Below are positions 55,880 to 64,000 of a DNA stretch of 64,000 bases, in pieces (the stretch's first letter is position 1; every line of letters begins with the position of its first letter). The position numbers were made by a program, and so were the translations under genes. Location of the stretch: contig NZ_CP023699.1 in NCBI RefSeq assembly GCF_008704495.1, positions 4,216,001 to 4,280,000 on the forward strand, in the 5' to 3' direction. Below the pieces are notes generated by a model, which searched no databases, was not told the DNA's origin, and saw only the letters and a program-made list of their open reading frames with translations. The stretch comes from Streptomyces kanamyceticus. Its GTDB lineage: Bacteria > Actinomycetota > Actinomycetes > Streptomycetales > Streptomycetaceae.

Positions 55880-57489
55880 TTGGCCGCCTCCACCTCGGGC
55901 TTGGGGTCCTTCTTCTGTACGTCGGACATCGTGTGCTTGACCGCCGGGTTCACCAGCTCGGTGAGCGGCTTCGGGTAGACCCCGAGGCCGATCAGGAGCG
56001 CGATCAACGGGGCGACGACGACCAGTTCCCGCACCCGCAGGTCCGGCATGGCCGAGACCTCCGCCTTCACGGGGCCCGTCATCGTCCGCTGGTAGAGGAC
56101 GAGGGTGTAGAGCGCGGCGAGCACGATGCCGACCGTCGCGATGATCCCGACCACCGGGTAGCGCGCGAACGCGCCGACCAGGACCAGGAATTCACTGACG
56201 AACGGCGCGAGCCCCGGCAGCGAGAGCGTCGCGAGGCCGCCGATCAGGAAGGTGCCCGCGAGCACCGGGGCGACTTTCTGCACCCCTCCGTAGTCGGCGA
56301 TCAGGCGCGAGCCGCGCCGCGAGATCAGGAAGCCCGCCACCAGCATCAGGGCGGCCGTCGAGATGCCGTGGTTGACCATGTAGAGCGTCGCGCCGGACTG
56401 CCCCTGCGAGGTCATCGCGAAGATGCCGAGGACGATGAACCCGAAGTGCGAGATCGACGCGTACGCCACCAGGCGCTTGATGTCGCGCTGGCCGACCGCG
56501 AGCAGCGCTCCGTAGATGATGCTGATCAGGGCCAGGACGAGGATGACCGGAGTCGCCCACTTGCTCGCCTCGGGGAAGAGCCCGAGGCAGAAGCGCAGCA
56601 TCGCGAACGTGCCGACCTTGTCCACGACCGCCGTGATCAGTACGGCGACCGGGGCGGTGGACTCCCCCATCGCGTTCGGCAGCCAGGTGTGCAGCGGCCA
56701 CAGCGGCGCCTTCACCGCGAAGGCGAAGAAGAAGCCGAGGAACAGCCACCGCTCGGTGTTGGTCGCCATGTCCAGCGTGCCGTTGGCACGGGCCTCGGCG
56801 ATCTCCTGGAGCGAGAAGTTCCCCGCCACCACATAGAGCCCGATGACCGCGGCCAGCATGATCAGTCCGCCGACGAGGTTGTACAGGAGGAACTTGACCG
56901 CCGCGTACGAGCGTTGGGCCGCTGCCTTCTCGTCGCTGCCCGAGTGGGCGCGGTCCCCGAAGCCACCGATGAGGAAGTACATCGGGATGAGCATGGCTTC
57001 GAAGAAGATGTAGAAGAGGAAGACGTCGGTCGCCTCGAAGGAGATGATCACCATCGCCTCGACGGCCAGGATCAGGGCGAAGAAGCCCTGAGTGGGACGC
57101 CATTTATAGGGGGCCTTGGTCTCGATGGGGCCTCCCCTGCTCGAACGAAGTTGAGAGCTTGGGGAAGGATCGGCGTCGTGCCAGCCCGCGAGGATGATGA
57201 AGGGCATCAGGAGCGCGGTGAGCGCGATCAGGGCGACACCGATGCCGTCCACGCCGAGTTCGTAACGCACTCCGAAGTCCGCGATCCAGGAACGCGATTC
57301 GGTGAGTTGATAGCGGGCGCCGTCCGGGTCGAACCGCACGAGCACGGTCACGGCGAGCGCGAGCGTCGCGAGCGAGACGAGCAGCGCCAGCCACTTGGCG
57401 GCGCTCCGCCGGGCGGCCGGTACGGCCGCCGTGGCGATCGCGCCGACCGCGGGCAGGGCCGCCGTCGCTGTCAGGAGGGGAAAGGACAT
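55876..57489 (-). CDS. nuoM: NADH-quinone oxidoreductase subunit M
   Basis: This proton-pump subunit has 537 residues with AVKAPLWPLHTWLPNAMGES and FFEAMLIPMYFLIGGFGDRA. ATG 57487-57489 is used, five bases after the nuoL stop; no strong ribosome binding site is seen, so coupling is likely. Near residue 110 a hydrophilic insert DADPSPSSQLRSSRGGPIET precedes the conserved TQGFFALILAVEAM; it is encoded by a dispersed repeat at 57131-57168 that stayed in frame. Confidence 0.94.
   Translation of the reverse strand: MSFPLLTATAALPAVGAIATAAVPAARRSAAKWLALLVSLATLALAVTVLVRFDPDGARYQLTESRSWIADFGVRYELGVDGIGVALIALTALLMPFIILAGWHDADPSPSSQLRSSRGGPIETKAPYKWRPTQGFFALILAVEAMVIISFEATDVFLFYIFFEAMLIPMYFLIGGFGDRAHSGSDEKAAAQRSYAAVKFLLYNLVGGLIMLAAVIGLYVVAGNFSLQEIAEARANGTLDMATNTERWLFLGFFFAFAVKAPLWPLHTWLPNAMGESTAPVAVLITAVVDKVGTFAMLRFCLGLFPEASKWATPVILVLALISIIYGALLAVGQRDIKRLVAYASISHFGFIVLGIFAMTSQGQSGATLYMVNHGISTAALMLVAGFLISRRGSRLIADYGGVQKVAPVLAGTFLIGGLATLSLPGLAPFVSEFLVLVGAFARYPVVGIIATVGIVLAALYTLVLYQRTMTGPVKAEVSAMPDLRVRELVVVAPLIALLIGLGVYPKPLTELVNPAVKHTMSDVQKKDPKPEVEAAK
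57131..57168 (-). repeat. Dispersed Streptomyces repeat inserted in nuoM
   Basis: On the minus strand it reads CCTTCCCCAAGCTCTCAACT then TCGTTCGAGCAGGGGAGG. I know this as a close form of the abundant 'CCCCCAAGCTCTCGGCTTCG' Streptomyces intergenic repeat. CCCC and GGGG ends and inner GCTC/GAGC allow a hairpin. Confidence 0.65.
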
Positions 57490-57494
57490 CGGTA

Positions 57495-59390
57495 TCAGAC
57501 CGCCCTCATCAGCAGGGTCGCGGCGATGAGTACCGCAGCGCCGCCGAACATCGAGACCGCGTAGGAGCGGGCGTAGCCGTTCTGCAGTTTGCGCAGCCGC
57601 CCGGAGAGGCCGCCGACCGAGGCCGCGGTGCCGTTGACGACTCCGTCGACCAGGGTGTGGTCGACGTAGACCAGGGAGCGTGTGAGGTGCTCGCCGCCGC
57701 GTACCAGGACGACGTGGTTGAAGTCGTCCTGGAGGAGGTCGCGGCGGGCGGCCCGGGTGACGAGCGAGCCGCGCGGGGCGGTGACCGGGACGGGACGGCG
57801 CCCGTACTGGACGTAGGCGAGGGCGACGCCGATGACGAGGACCACCATGGTGGCGCCCGTGACCGTCGCGGCGCTCAGCGGCGAGTCGCCGTGGTCGTGC
57901 TTGGTGACCGGCTCCAGCCAGTGCATGAAGCGGTCGCCGATGGAGAAGAAGCCACCCGCGAAGACCGACCCGAAGGCGAGCACGATCATCGGGATGGTCA
58001 TGGACTTCGGGGACTCGTGCGGGTGCGGCTCGTTGCCGTCCGCATCGGGCTGCCAGCGCTTCTCTCCGAAGAAGGTCATGATCATCACACGCGTCATGTA
58101 GTACGCGGTGATGGCCGCGCCCAGGAGCGCCACAGAGCCGAGGATCCAGCCCTCCGTGCCGCCCTTGGCGAACGCCGCCTCGATGATCTTGTCCTTGGAG
58201 AAGAAGCCGGAGAGCCCGGGGAAGCCGATGATCGCGAGATAGCCGAGCCCGAAGGTCACGAAGGTGACCGGCATGTACTTCCTGAGGCCGCCGTACTTCC
58301 TCATGTCGACCTCGTCGTTCATGCCGTGCATGACCGATCCGGCGCCGAGGAAGAGCCCGGCCTTGAAGAAGCCGTGGGTCACCAGGTGCATGATCGCGAA
58401 GACGTAGCCGATGGGGCCGAGGCCCGCGGCGAGGATCATGTAGCCGATCTGGGACATCGTCGACCCGGCGAGGGCCTTCTTGATGTCGTCCTTCGCACAA
58501 CCGACGATCGCACCGAACAGGAGCGTGACCGCGCCCACGACCGTGACGACGAGCTGCGCGTCGGGCGCCCCGTTGAAGATCGCTCCGGAGCGGACGATCA
58601 AGTAGACGCCCGCGGTCACCATGGTGGCGGCGTGGATCAGGGCCGAGACCGGGGTCGGGCCCTCCATCGCGTCGCCGAGCCAGGACTGCAGCGGCACCTG
58701 CGCGGACTTGCCGCACGCGGCGAGCAGCAGCATCAGGCCGATGGCCGTGAGCTTGCCCTCCGACGTGTCACCCGTGGCCTCCAGGACGGGCCCGAAGGCG
58801 AACGTCCCGAAGGTGGTGAACATCAGCATGATGGCGATCGAGAGGCCCATGTCGCCGACCCGGTTGACCAGGAAGGCCTTCTTCGCGGCGGTGGCCGCGC
58901 TGGGCTTGTGCTGCCAGAAGCCGATCAGGAGGTACGAGGCGAGGCCGACGCCCTCCCATCCGACGTACAGGAGCAGGTAGTTGTCGGCGAGGACCAGGAG
59001 GAGCATCGCCGCGAGGAAGAGGTTCAGGTAGCCGAAGAAGCGGCGGCGCCGATCGTCGTGCTCCATGTACCCGACGGAGTAGATGTGGATCAGGGTGCCC
59101 ACACCGGAGATCAGCAGGACGAACGTCATCGACAGCTGGTCGAGCTGGAAGGCGACGTCCGCCTGGAAGCCCTCTACGGGGATCCAGCTGAACAGGTGCT
59201 GGGACAGCGAGCGCTCCTCGGCGCCCTTGCCCAGCATGTCGGTGAACAGCACGACGGCGATGACGAAGGAGGCGGCCGCGAGCAGCGTGCCGAGCCAGTG
59301 GCCCACGCGGTCCAACGCCCGCCCGCCGCACAGCAGTACGGCCGCTCCGAGCAGAGGCGCCGCGACGAGCAGCGCAATCAGGTTCTCCAC
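57495..59390 (-). CDS. nuoL: NADH-quinone oxidoreductase subunit L
   Basis: This distal antiporter-like subunit has 631 residues, including the long lateral helix region near the C-terminus. Motifs are [40 protein letters not shown] and [23 protein letters not shown] 59388-59390, 14 bases after the nuoK stop, with AAGGGG about ten bases upstream. Confidence 0.95.
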   Translation of the reverse strand: MENLIALLVAAPLLGAAVLLCGGRALDRVGHWLGTLLAAASFVIAVVLFTDMLGKGAEERSLSQHLFSWIPVEGFQADVAFQLDQLSMTFVLLISGVGTLIHIYSVGYMEHDDRRRRFFGYLNLFLAAMLLLVLADNYLLLYVGWEGVGLASYLLIGFWQHKPSAATAAKKAFLVNRVGDMGLSIAIMLMFTTFGTFAFGPVLEATGDTSEGKLTAIGLMLLLAACGKSAQVPLQSWLGDAMEGPTPVSALIHAATMVTAGVYLIVRSGAIFNGAPDAQLVVTVVGAVTLLFGAIVGCAKDDIKKALAGSTMSQIGYMILAAGLGPIGYVFAIMHLVTHGFFKAGLFLGAGSVMHGMNDEVDMRKYGGLRKYMPVTFVTFGLGYLAIIGFPGLSGFFSKDKIIEAAFAKGGTEGWILGSVALLGAAITAYYMTRVMIMTFFGEKRWQPDADGNEPHPHESPKSMTIPMIVLAFGSVFAGGFFSIGDRFMHWLEPVTKHDHGDSPLSAATVTGATMVVLVIGVALAYVQYGRRPVPVTAPRGSLVTRAARRDLLQDDFNHVVLVRGGEHLTRSLVYVDHTLVDGVVNGTAASVGGLSGRLRKLQNGYARSYAVSMFGGAAVLIAATLLMRAV

Positions 59391-59404
59391 GATTCAGCGA
59401 CCCC

Positions 59405-59704
59405 TTACAGCTTCATCAGGCTGGCGTCGTCGACCGAGGCCGAGTGGCGGGAACGGAACAGCGACACGATGATCGCGAGCCCGACCACGACCTCCGCGGC
59501 GGCGACGACCATCGTGAAGAAGGCGATGATCTGGCCGTCGAGGTTGCCGTGCATGCGGGAGAACGTGACGAACGCGAGGTTGCAGGCATTGAGCATCAGC
59601 TCGATGCACATGAACACCACGATCGCGTTCCGCCTGATGAGCACGCCGGTCGCGCCGATCGCGAACAACAGGGCGGAGAGATAGAGGTAGTTGACCGGGT
59701 TCAC
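59405..59704 (-). CDS. nuoK: NADH-quinone oxidoreductase subunit K
   Basis: This three-helix subunit has 99 residues, the normal length, with [20 protein letters not shown] and [20 protein letters not shown] carrying the two intramembrane Glu. GTG 59702-59704 overlaps the nuoJ stop. Confidence 0.95.
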   Translation of the reverse strand: MNPVNYLYLSALLFAIGATGVLIRRNAIVVFMCIELMLNACNLAFVTFSRMHGNLDGQIIAFFTMVVAAAEVVVGLAIIVSLFRSRHSASVDDASLMKL

Positions 59705-60540
59705 TTCGACGCCTCCTCGGTCCGTCCGCTGTCGGTGCGGCGCAGGTCGGGCCGCTCGAGCCGATCGGTGGAGCGCTGCTCGAGCGCCCGCAGGTCTTCG
59801 AGCGCCTCGTCCGACACGTCGCGGATCTGGCCGCGCTCGCGCAGGGTCTGCATGACCGTGAGCTCGGAGGGGGTGCCGTCGGGGAGCAGGCCCGCGATGT
59901 CCACGGCGTTGTGCCGTGCGTAGACGCCGGGGGCGGGCAGCGGCGGCAGGTGCTTGCCCTCGCGCACCCGCTCCTCGGCCCGCTCGCGCTGGGTCTTGGC
60001 GCGCTCCGTACGCTCGCGGTGGGTCATCACCATCGCGCCGACCGTGGCCGTGATGAGCAGGGCGCCGGTGATCTCGAAGGCGAAGACGTACTTCGTGAAG
60101 ATGAGCCCCGCGAGGCCCTCCACATTGCCGCCCGCGTTCGCCTTGCCCAGGCCGTTGAACTCCTTCACGGAGGCGTTCCCGATGCCCGCGAAGAGCAGCA
60201 CCGCGAAGCCGAACCCGCACAGGGCGGCCAGCCAGCGCTGCCCCTTGATGGTCTCCTTCAGGGAGTCGGCGGCGGTGACGCCGACGAGCATGACCACGAA
60301 GAGGAAGAGCATCATGATCGCGCCGGTGTAGACGACGATCTGGACGATGCCCAGGAAGTACGCGCCGTTGGCGAGGTAGAAGACCGCCAGGATGATCATG
60401 GTCCCGGCCAGGCAGAGCGCGCTGTGCACGGCCTTCTTCATGAGGATGGTGCACAGGGCGCCGATCACCGCGACCGTGCCGAGCACCCAGAACTGGAAGG
60501 CCTCGCCGGTGGAGGTGGAGTAGGCGGCGAGCGCGCTCAT
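59701..60540 (-). CDS. nuoJ: NADH-quinone oxidoreductase subunit J
   Basis: This membrane subunit has 279 residues with five helices and [20 protein letters not shown]. After residue 180 a charged cytoplasmic tail of about 100 residues follows ([20 protein letters not shown]), longer than in most bacteria. ATG 60538-60540 overlaps the nuoI stop (ATGA). Confidence 0.94.
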   Translation of the reverse strand: MSALAAYSTSTGEAFQFWVLGTVAVIGALCTILMKKAVHSALCLAGTMIILAVFYLANGAYFLGIVQIVVYTGAIMMLFLFVVMLVGVTAADSLKETIKGQRWLAALCGFGFAVLLFAGIGNASVKEFNGLGKANAGGNVEGLAGLIFTKYVFAFEITGALLITATVGAMVMTHRERTERAKTQRERAEERVREGKHLPPLPAPGVYARHNAVDIAGLLPDGTPSELTVMQTLRERGQIRDVSDEALEDLRALEQRSTDRLERPDLRRTDSGRTEEASK

Positions 60541-61259
60541 GCCTCCACCCCCTTGTGCCGGGACTCTTCGGAGGGCTTCTCGGAGGGCTTCTCGGAGGAC
60601 TCGTCGGCGGGCTTCTCGCCCTTGGAGACGGCCACTTGGGGAACGGTCCCCGGCGCGGCCTCGGTGACGAGCCCTCGGTAGTAGTCCTGCTCGTCCATGC
60701 CGGGGAAGATCGAGTGCGGGCTTTCGACCATGCCCTCGTCGAGCCCGGCGAGCAGCTGCTCCTTGGTGTAGATGAGGTTCTCGCGGCTGCTGTCGGCCAG
60801 CTCGAACTCGTTCGTCATCGTCAACGCGCGCGTGGGGCACGCCTCGATGCACAGTCCGCACAGGATGCAGCGGGCGTAGTTGATCTGGTAGACGCGGCCG
60901 TAGCGCTCACCGGGTGAGTAGCGCTCCTCCTCGGTGTTGTCCGCGCCCTCCACGTAGATGGCGTCCGCGGGACAGGCCCAGGCGCAGAGCTCACAGCCGA
61001 TGCACTTCTCCAGGCCGTCCGGATGGCGGTTGAGCTGGTGCCTGCCGTGGAACCGGGGAGCGGTGGTCTTCTGCTGCTCCGGATACTGCTCGGTCAGCCG
61101 CTTCTTGAACATGGCCTTGAAGGTCACGCCGAAGCCCGCCACGGGGTTCTGGAACCCCTGCTTCGATTGATTCGACTGGTTCGGTTCAGCCGACTGCTGC
61201 GGCTGCGCCGGCAGCTTCGACTTGCCCGACCGGGCCGGCTGGTTCGACTGCTCAGCCAT
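60537..61259 (-). CDS. nuoI: NADH-quinone oxidoreductase subunit I
   Basis: This 2x[4Fe-4S] subunit has 240 residues: [20 protein letters not shown] and [20 protein letters not shown]. The N-terminus has a 35-residue Gln/Ser-rich leader and the C-terminus [10 protein letters not shown] repeats. ATG 61257-61259 has GGAGG six bases upstream, inside the nuoH end; the two genes overlap by eight bases. Confidence 0.95.
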   Translation of the reverse strand: MAEQSNQPARSGKSKLPAQPQQSAEPNQSNQSKQGFQNPVAGFGVTFKAMFKKRLTEQYPEQQKTTAPRFHGRHQLNRHPDGLEKCIGCELCAWACPADAIYVEGADNTEEERYSPGERYGRVYQINYARCILCGLCIEACPTRALTMTNEFELADSSRENLIYTKEQLLAGLDEGMVESPHSIFPGMDEQDYYRGLVTEAAPGTVPQVAVSKGEKPADESSEKPSEKPSEESRHKGVEA

Positions 61260-62637
61260 CGGACGCCTCCTTTCCGTCATTGCGGGTTCCGTCACTTTGA
61301 GTATCGGGGCCACCACTGACAATCAGCTCCCGCTCCTGGCGCGAGCGGCGGCGTGGCACGGGTGGCAGGCTCTGTCCTGGCAGCGGTGGCACGGGGAATC
61401 CGCCCGCCATCGGGTCGAAGGAGACCGGCTCCTCCTCCTCGACGAGCGCCGCCTCGCCCTTCTCGCGCTTGTCGCGGAAGATGTCGACGACCACGGAGAG
61501 CAACAGCAGTGCGATGACTCCGCCGCCCACGTAGAGCGCGATCGAGGTGAAGTCGTAGTTCTCGTTCCGCATCGCCCTGACCGTGGCCACGAGCATCAGC
61601 CAGACCACCGAGATCGGGATCAGGACCTTCCAGCCGAGCTTCATCAGCTGGTCGTAGCGGACGCGTGGCAGCGTGCCGCGCAGCCAGATGAAGAAGAACA
61701 GCAGCAACTGGACCTTGATGACGAACCAGAGCATCGGCCACCAGCCGTGGTTCGCGCCCTCCCAGAACGTGCTGATCGGATACGGAGCCCGCCAGCCACC
61801 CAGGAAGAGCGTGACCGAGACCGCCGAGACGGTGACCATGTTGACGTACTCGGCGAGCATGAACAGCGCGAACTTGATGGAGGAGTACTCGGTGTTGAAG
61901 CCACCGACGAGGTCGCCCTCGGACTCCGGCATGTCGAACGGCGCGCGGTTGGTCTCACCGATCATCGTCACGATGTAGATCAGGAACGAGACGGGCAGCA
62001 GCAGCACGTACCAACGGTCGGCCTGCGCCTCCACGATCGCCGAGGTCGACATCGACCCGGAGTAGAGGAAGACGGAGGCGAAGGCCGCGCCCATCGCGAT
62101 CTCGTAGGAGATCATCTGCGCGCAGGAGCGCAGACCGCCGAGCAGCGGATACGTGGATCCGGAACTCCAACCCGCGAGCACGATGCCGTAGATGCCGACG
62201 GAGGCGACCGCGAGGATGTAGAGCATCGCGATCGGCAGGTCGGTGAGCTGCATCGTGGTGCGCTGGCCGAAGATCGAGACTTCGTTGCCCGCGGGGCCGA
62301 AGGGGATCACGGCGATCGCCATGAAGGCCGGGATCGCGGCGACGATCGGGGCAAGGATGTAGACCACCTTGTCCGCGCGCTTGACGATCAGGTCTTCCTT
62401 CAGCATCAGCTTGATGCCGTCCGCGAGGGACTGCAGCATGCCCCAGGGGCCGTGCCGGTTGGGGCCGATGCGCAGCTGCATCCAGGCGACGACCTTGCGC
62501 TCCCACACGATGGAGAAGAGCACCGTCACCATCAGGAACGCGAAGCAGAAGACCGCCTTGACGGCGACCAGCCACCAGGGGTCACGGCCGAACATGGACA
62601 GGTCTTCCGCCGCAAGCGGCACCACGGTGTGCATCAC
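61252..62637 (-). CDS. nuoH: NADH-quinone oxidoreductase subunit H
   Basis: This quinone-chamber subunit has 461 residues, with [20 protein letters not shown] and [20 protein letters not shown], the intact acidic loop. About 90 extra residues follow the last helix, rich in Pro, Arg and Asp, as in other actinobacteria. GTG 62637 overlaps the nuoG stop; ATG 62634 directly follows it. Confidence 0.95.
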   Translation of the reverse strand: MMHTVVPLAAEDLSMFGRDPWWLVAVKAVFCFAFLMVTVLFSIVWERKVVAWMQLRIGPNRHGPWGMLQSLADGIKLMLKEDLIVKRADKVVYILAPIVAAIPAFMAIAVIPFGPAGNEVSIFGQRTTMQLTDLPIAMLYILAVASVGIYGIVLAGWSSGSTYPLLGGLRSCAQMISYEIAMGAAFASVFLYSGSMSTSAIVEAQADRWYVLLLPVSFLIYIVTMIGETNRAPFDMPESEGDLVGGFNTEYSSIKFALFMLAEYVNMVTVSAVSVTLFLGGWRAPYPISTFWEGANHGWWPMLWFVIKVQLLLFFFIWLRGTLPRVRYDQLMKLGWKVLIPISVVWLMLVATVRAMRNENYDFTSIALYVGGGVIALLLLSVVVDIFRDKREKGEAALVEEEEPVSFDPMAGGFPVPPLPGQSLPPVPRRRSRQERELIVSGGPDTQSDGTRNDGKEASDG

Positions 62638-64000
62638 GACGTCACCTCCGGGGCCTCAGAGGGCTCCGGCAGGACCGCCGGGCCGATGCGGACGAGGTCG
62701 CCGGGGTGCGCGCCGGTGTCCGAAGTGACGCCGCCCCCGGTCGAGTTCAGCGGCAGCCAGACCACCCGGTCGGGCATCTCCGTGACCTGGAGCGGGAGTT
62801 CGGTCGTCCCGGCCGGGCCGCTGACGGCGAGGACGTCGCCGTCCTTGACGCCCGCCTCGGCGGCCGTGGCGGGCGACACGCGCGCGTGGGCCGCGTGCCG
62901 CGTCCCCGCGAGCGCTTCGTCGCCGTCCTGGAGGCGGCCCCGGTCAAGGAGCAGCCGGTGTCCGGCGAGGACGGCCTCTCCGGAGGCGGGCCTCGGCGAC
63001 TGGGCGCCGGTCTCCAGGGGCTCGGTCGCGTAATAGGAAGGTGTGGCGCTTGTCGCCTCGTCAGAAGGGTGGTGGTGGGAGACGGGCGGGACGTCCCAGC
63101 CGCCGAGCCGGTCCAGCTCGCGCCGGGTGGTCAGCAGATCGGGCAGGCCGAGGTGGATGTCACCGGCGTCGGCCAGCATGTGCAGGACGCGGGCGTCGGT
63201 CGGCGCCAGCCTGCGCGTCATCTGGTCCGGCTTGAGCGCGGCGTCGAACATCCGCGCCCTGCCCTCCCAGTTGAGGAAGGTGCCCGGCTTCTCCGCGACC
63301 GCGGCCACGGGGAGCACCACGTCGGCGTGGTCGGTGACCTCGCTGGGCCGCAGCTCCAGGGAGACCAGGAAGCCGACCTCGCCGAGCGCCTCACGCGCGC
63401 GTGCCGGGTCGGGCAGGTCGGCGACCTCGACGCCCGCCACCAGGAGGGCGCCGAGCTCACCGGTCGCGGCGGCCTCCAGGATCTGGCCGGTGTCGCGGCC
63501 GTAGCGGTGCGGGAGTTCGGCGACGCCCCAGGCGGACGCGACCTCGTCCCGTGCGCGCGGGTCGGTGGCCGGGCGTCCGCCGGGCAGCAGCGAGGGCAGC
63601 GCGCCCACCTCGATGGCGGCCCGCTCCCCCGCCCTGCGCGGGATCCACACCAGTTGCGCGCCGGTGGCGGAGGCGGCCCGCACGGCGGCGGTGAGCCCGC
63701 CGGGCACGGCCGCGAGCCGCTCGCCGACGACGATGACCGACCCCGAAGTGCGCAGCGCCTCGGCGGCCTTGGCCCCGTCGTCCGAGAGGCTCACTTCGGC
63801 GGCGAGCGCGTCCAGCCACTCCGTCTCGGTGCCGGGCGCGGCGGGCAGCAGCGTGCCGCCCGCCTTCTCCAGACCGCGGGTCGCGAACGTCGCGAGGGAG
63901 AAGGTGCGCTGGCCGTGCTTGCGCCAGGCCTTGCGCAGCCTCAGGAAGACGCCGGGCGCCTCCTCCTCGGACTCGAATCCGACGAGCAGGACGGCGGGGG
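62634..64000 (-). CDS. nuoG: NADH-quinone oxidoreductase subunit G, C-terminal part, cut by window edge
   Basis: The frame is open from 62634 to the right edge and reads the C-terminal molybdopterin-oxidoreductase-like region of NuoG: FLVSLELRPSEVTDHADVVL, PVAAVAEKPGTFLNWEGRAR and DTGQILEAAATGELGALLVA. This is the large iron-sulphur subunit of the NADH arm; its N-terminal cluster-binding part lies outside. It is upstream of nuoH with a four-base overlap. Confidence 0.93.
   Translation of the reverse strand, partial: PAVLLVGFESEEEAPGVFLRLRKAWRKHGQRTFSLATFATRGLEKAGGTLLPAAPGTETEWLDALAAEVSLSDDGAKAAEALRTSGSVIVVGERLAAVPGGLTAAVRAASATGAQLVWIPRRAGERAAIEVGALPSLLPGGRPATDPRARDEVASAWGVAELPHRYGRDTGQILEAAATGELGALLVAGVEVADLPDPARAREALGEVGFLVSLELRPSEVTDHADVVLPVAAVAEKPGTFLNWEGRARMFDAALKPDQMTRRLAPTDARVLHMLADAGDIHLGLPDLLTTRRELDRLGGWDVPPVSHHHPSDEATSATPSYYATEPLETGAQSPRPASGEAVLAGHRLLLDRGRLQDGDEALAGTRHAAHARVSPATAAEAGVKDGDVLAVSGPAGTTELPLQVTEMPDRVVWLPLNSTGGGVTSDTGAHPGDLVRIGPAVLPEPSEAPEVTS

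Overview
The window looks like chromosomal DNA of a Streptomyces or very close actinomycete. It is very GC-rich with strong third-position GC bias. It uses many GTG starts and 4-nt GTGA/ATGA gene overlaps, and it carries typical streptomycete genes: two nuo loci, a KorAB oxidoreductase, DUF24/HxlR regulators and a Streptomyces griseus-type secreted aminopeptidase. From memory, the gene order from about 4.8 kb to the right edge resembles the conserved core region of S. coelicolor around SCO4560-SCO4610, in reverse orientation. That comparison is recalled, not computed.

Layout. 1-4.8 kb is accessory: a truncated XRE regulator with an in-frame amber codon, a three-gene unit around a phytanoyl-CoA-dioxygenase-like enzyme, a convergent MFS exporter, and an AT-richer HNH-nuclease gene with an unrecognised C-terminal domain. 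4.8-7.4 kb holds a GlsB-type membrane protein and an HtpX-YccF-barstar-like operon. 7.5-17.3 kb is a second, partial complex I operon, nuoABCHIJKLMN, which lacks nuoD, E, F and G. 17.5-22.5 kb encodes two paralogous sensor kinases, an unknown membrane protein and one NarL-type response regulator. 22.8-25.8 kb encodes the 2-oxoacid:ferredoxin oxidoreductase KorAB.

25.9-35 kb is a run of redox and efflux genes with their regulators: a QorR/Qor2-like pair, RarD, an NmrA-like protein next to AraC, an MFS exporter divergent from HxlR, a VOC protein and an imine-reductase-like protein. 35-42 kb holds a GT-C-like membrane protein, a secreted M28 aminopeptidase, an FMN reductase, an ABC transporter and a LolA-like secreted protein. 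42-54 kb holds a long-chain polyprenyl diphosphate synthase, a POT peptide transporter with a CocE/NonD hydrolase, a HAD phosphatase, an FAD oxidoreductase with an ATP-grasp ligase, fumarylacetoacetase and RecQ. 54.2-64 kb is the distal part of the main nuo operon (nuoG partial, then H to N), read leftward and running off the right edge.

How the genes may work together. The polyprenyl synthase plausibly supplies the menaquinone side chain used by complex I. KorAB makes reduced ferredoxin and lies between the two nuo loci. The partial nuo2 set has no NADH-input module, so a ferredoxin-fed role is an attractive but unproven idea. Most small redox genes sit beside a divergent regulator, with inverted repeats visible in the shared promoter. 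Several gene 3' ends carry short tandem duplications that overlap the stop codon. No CRISPR array, rRNA, tRNA or intact insertion sequence was recognised.
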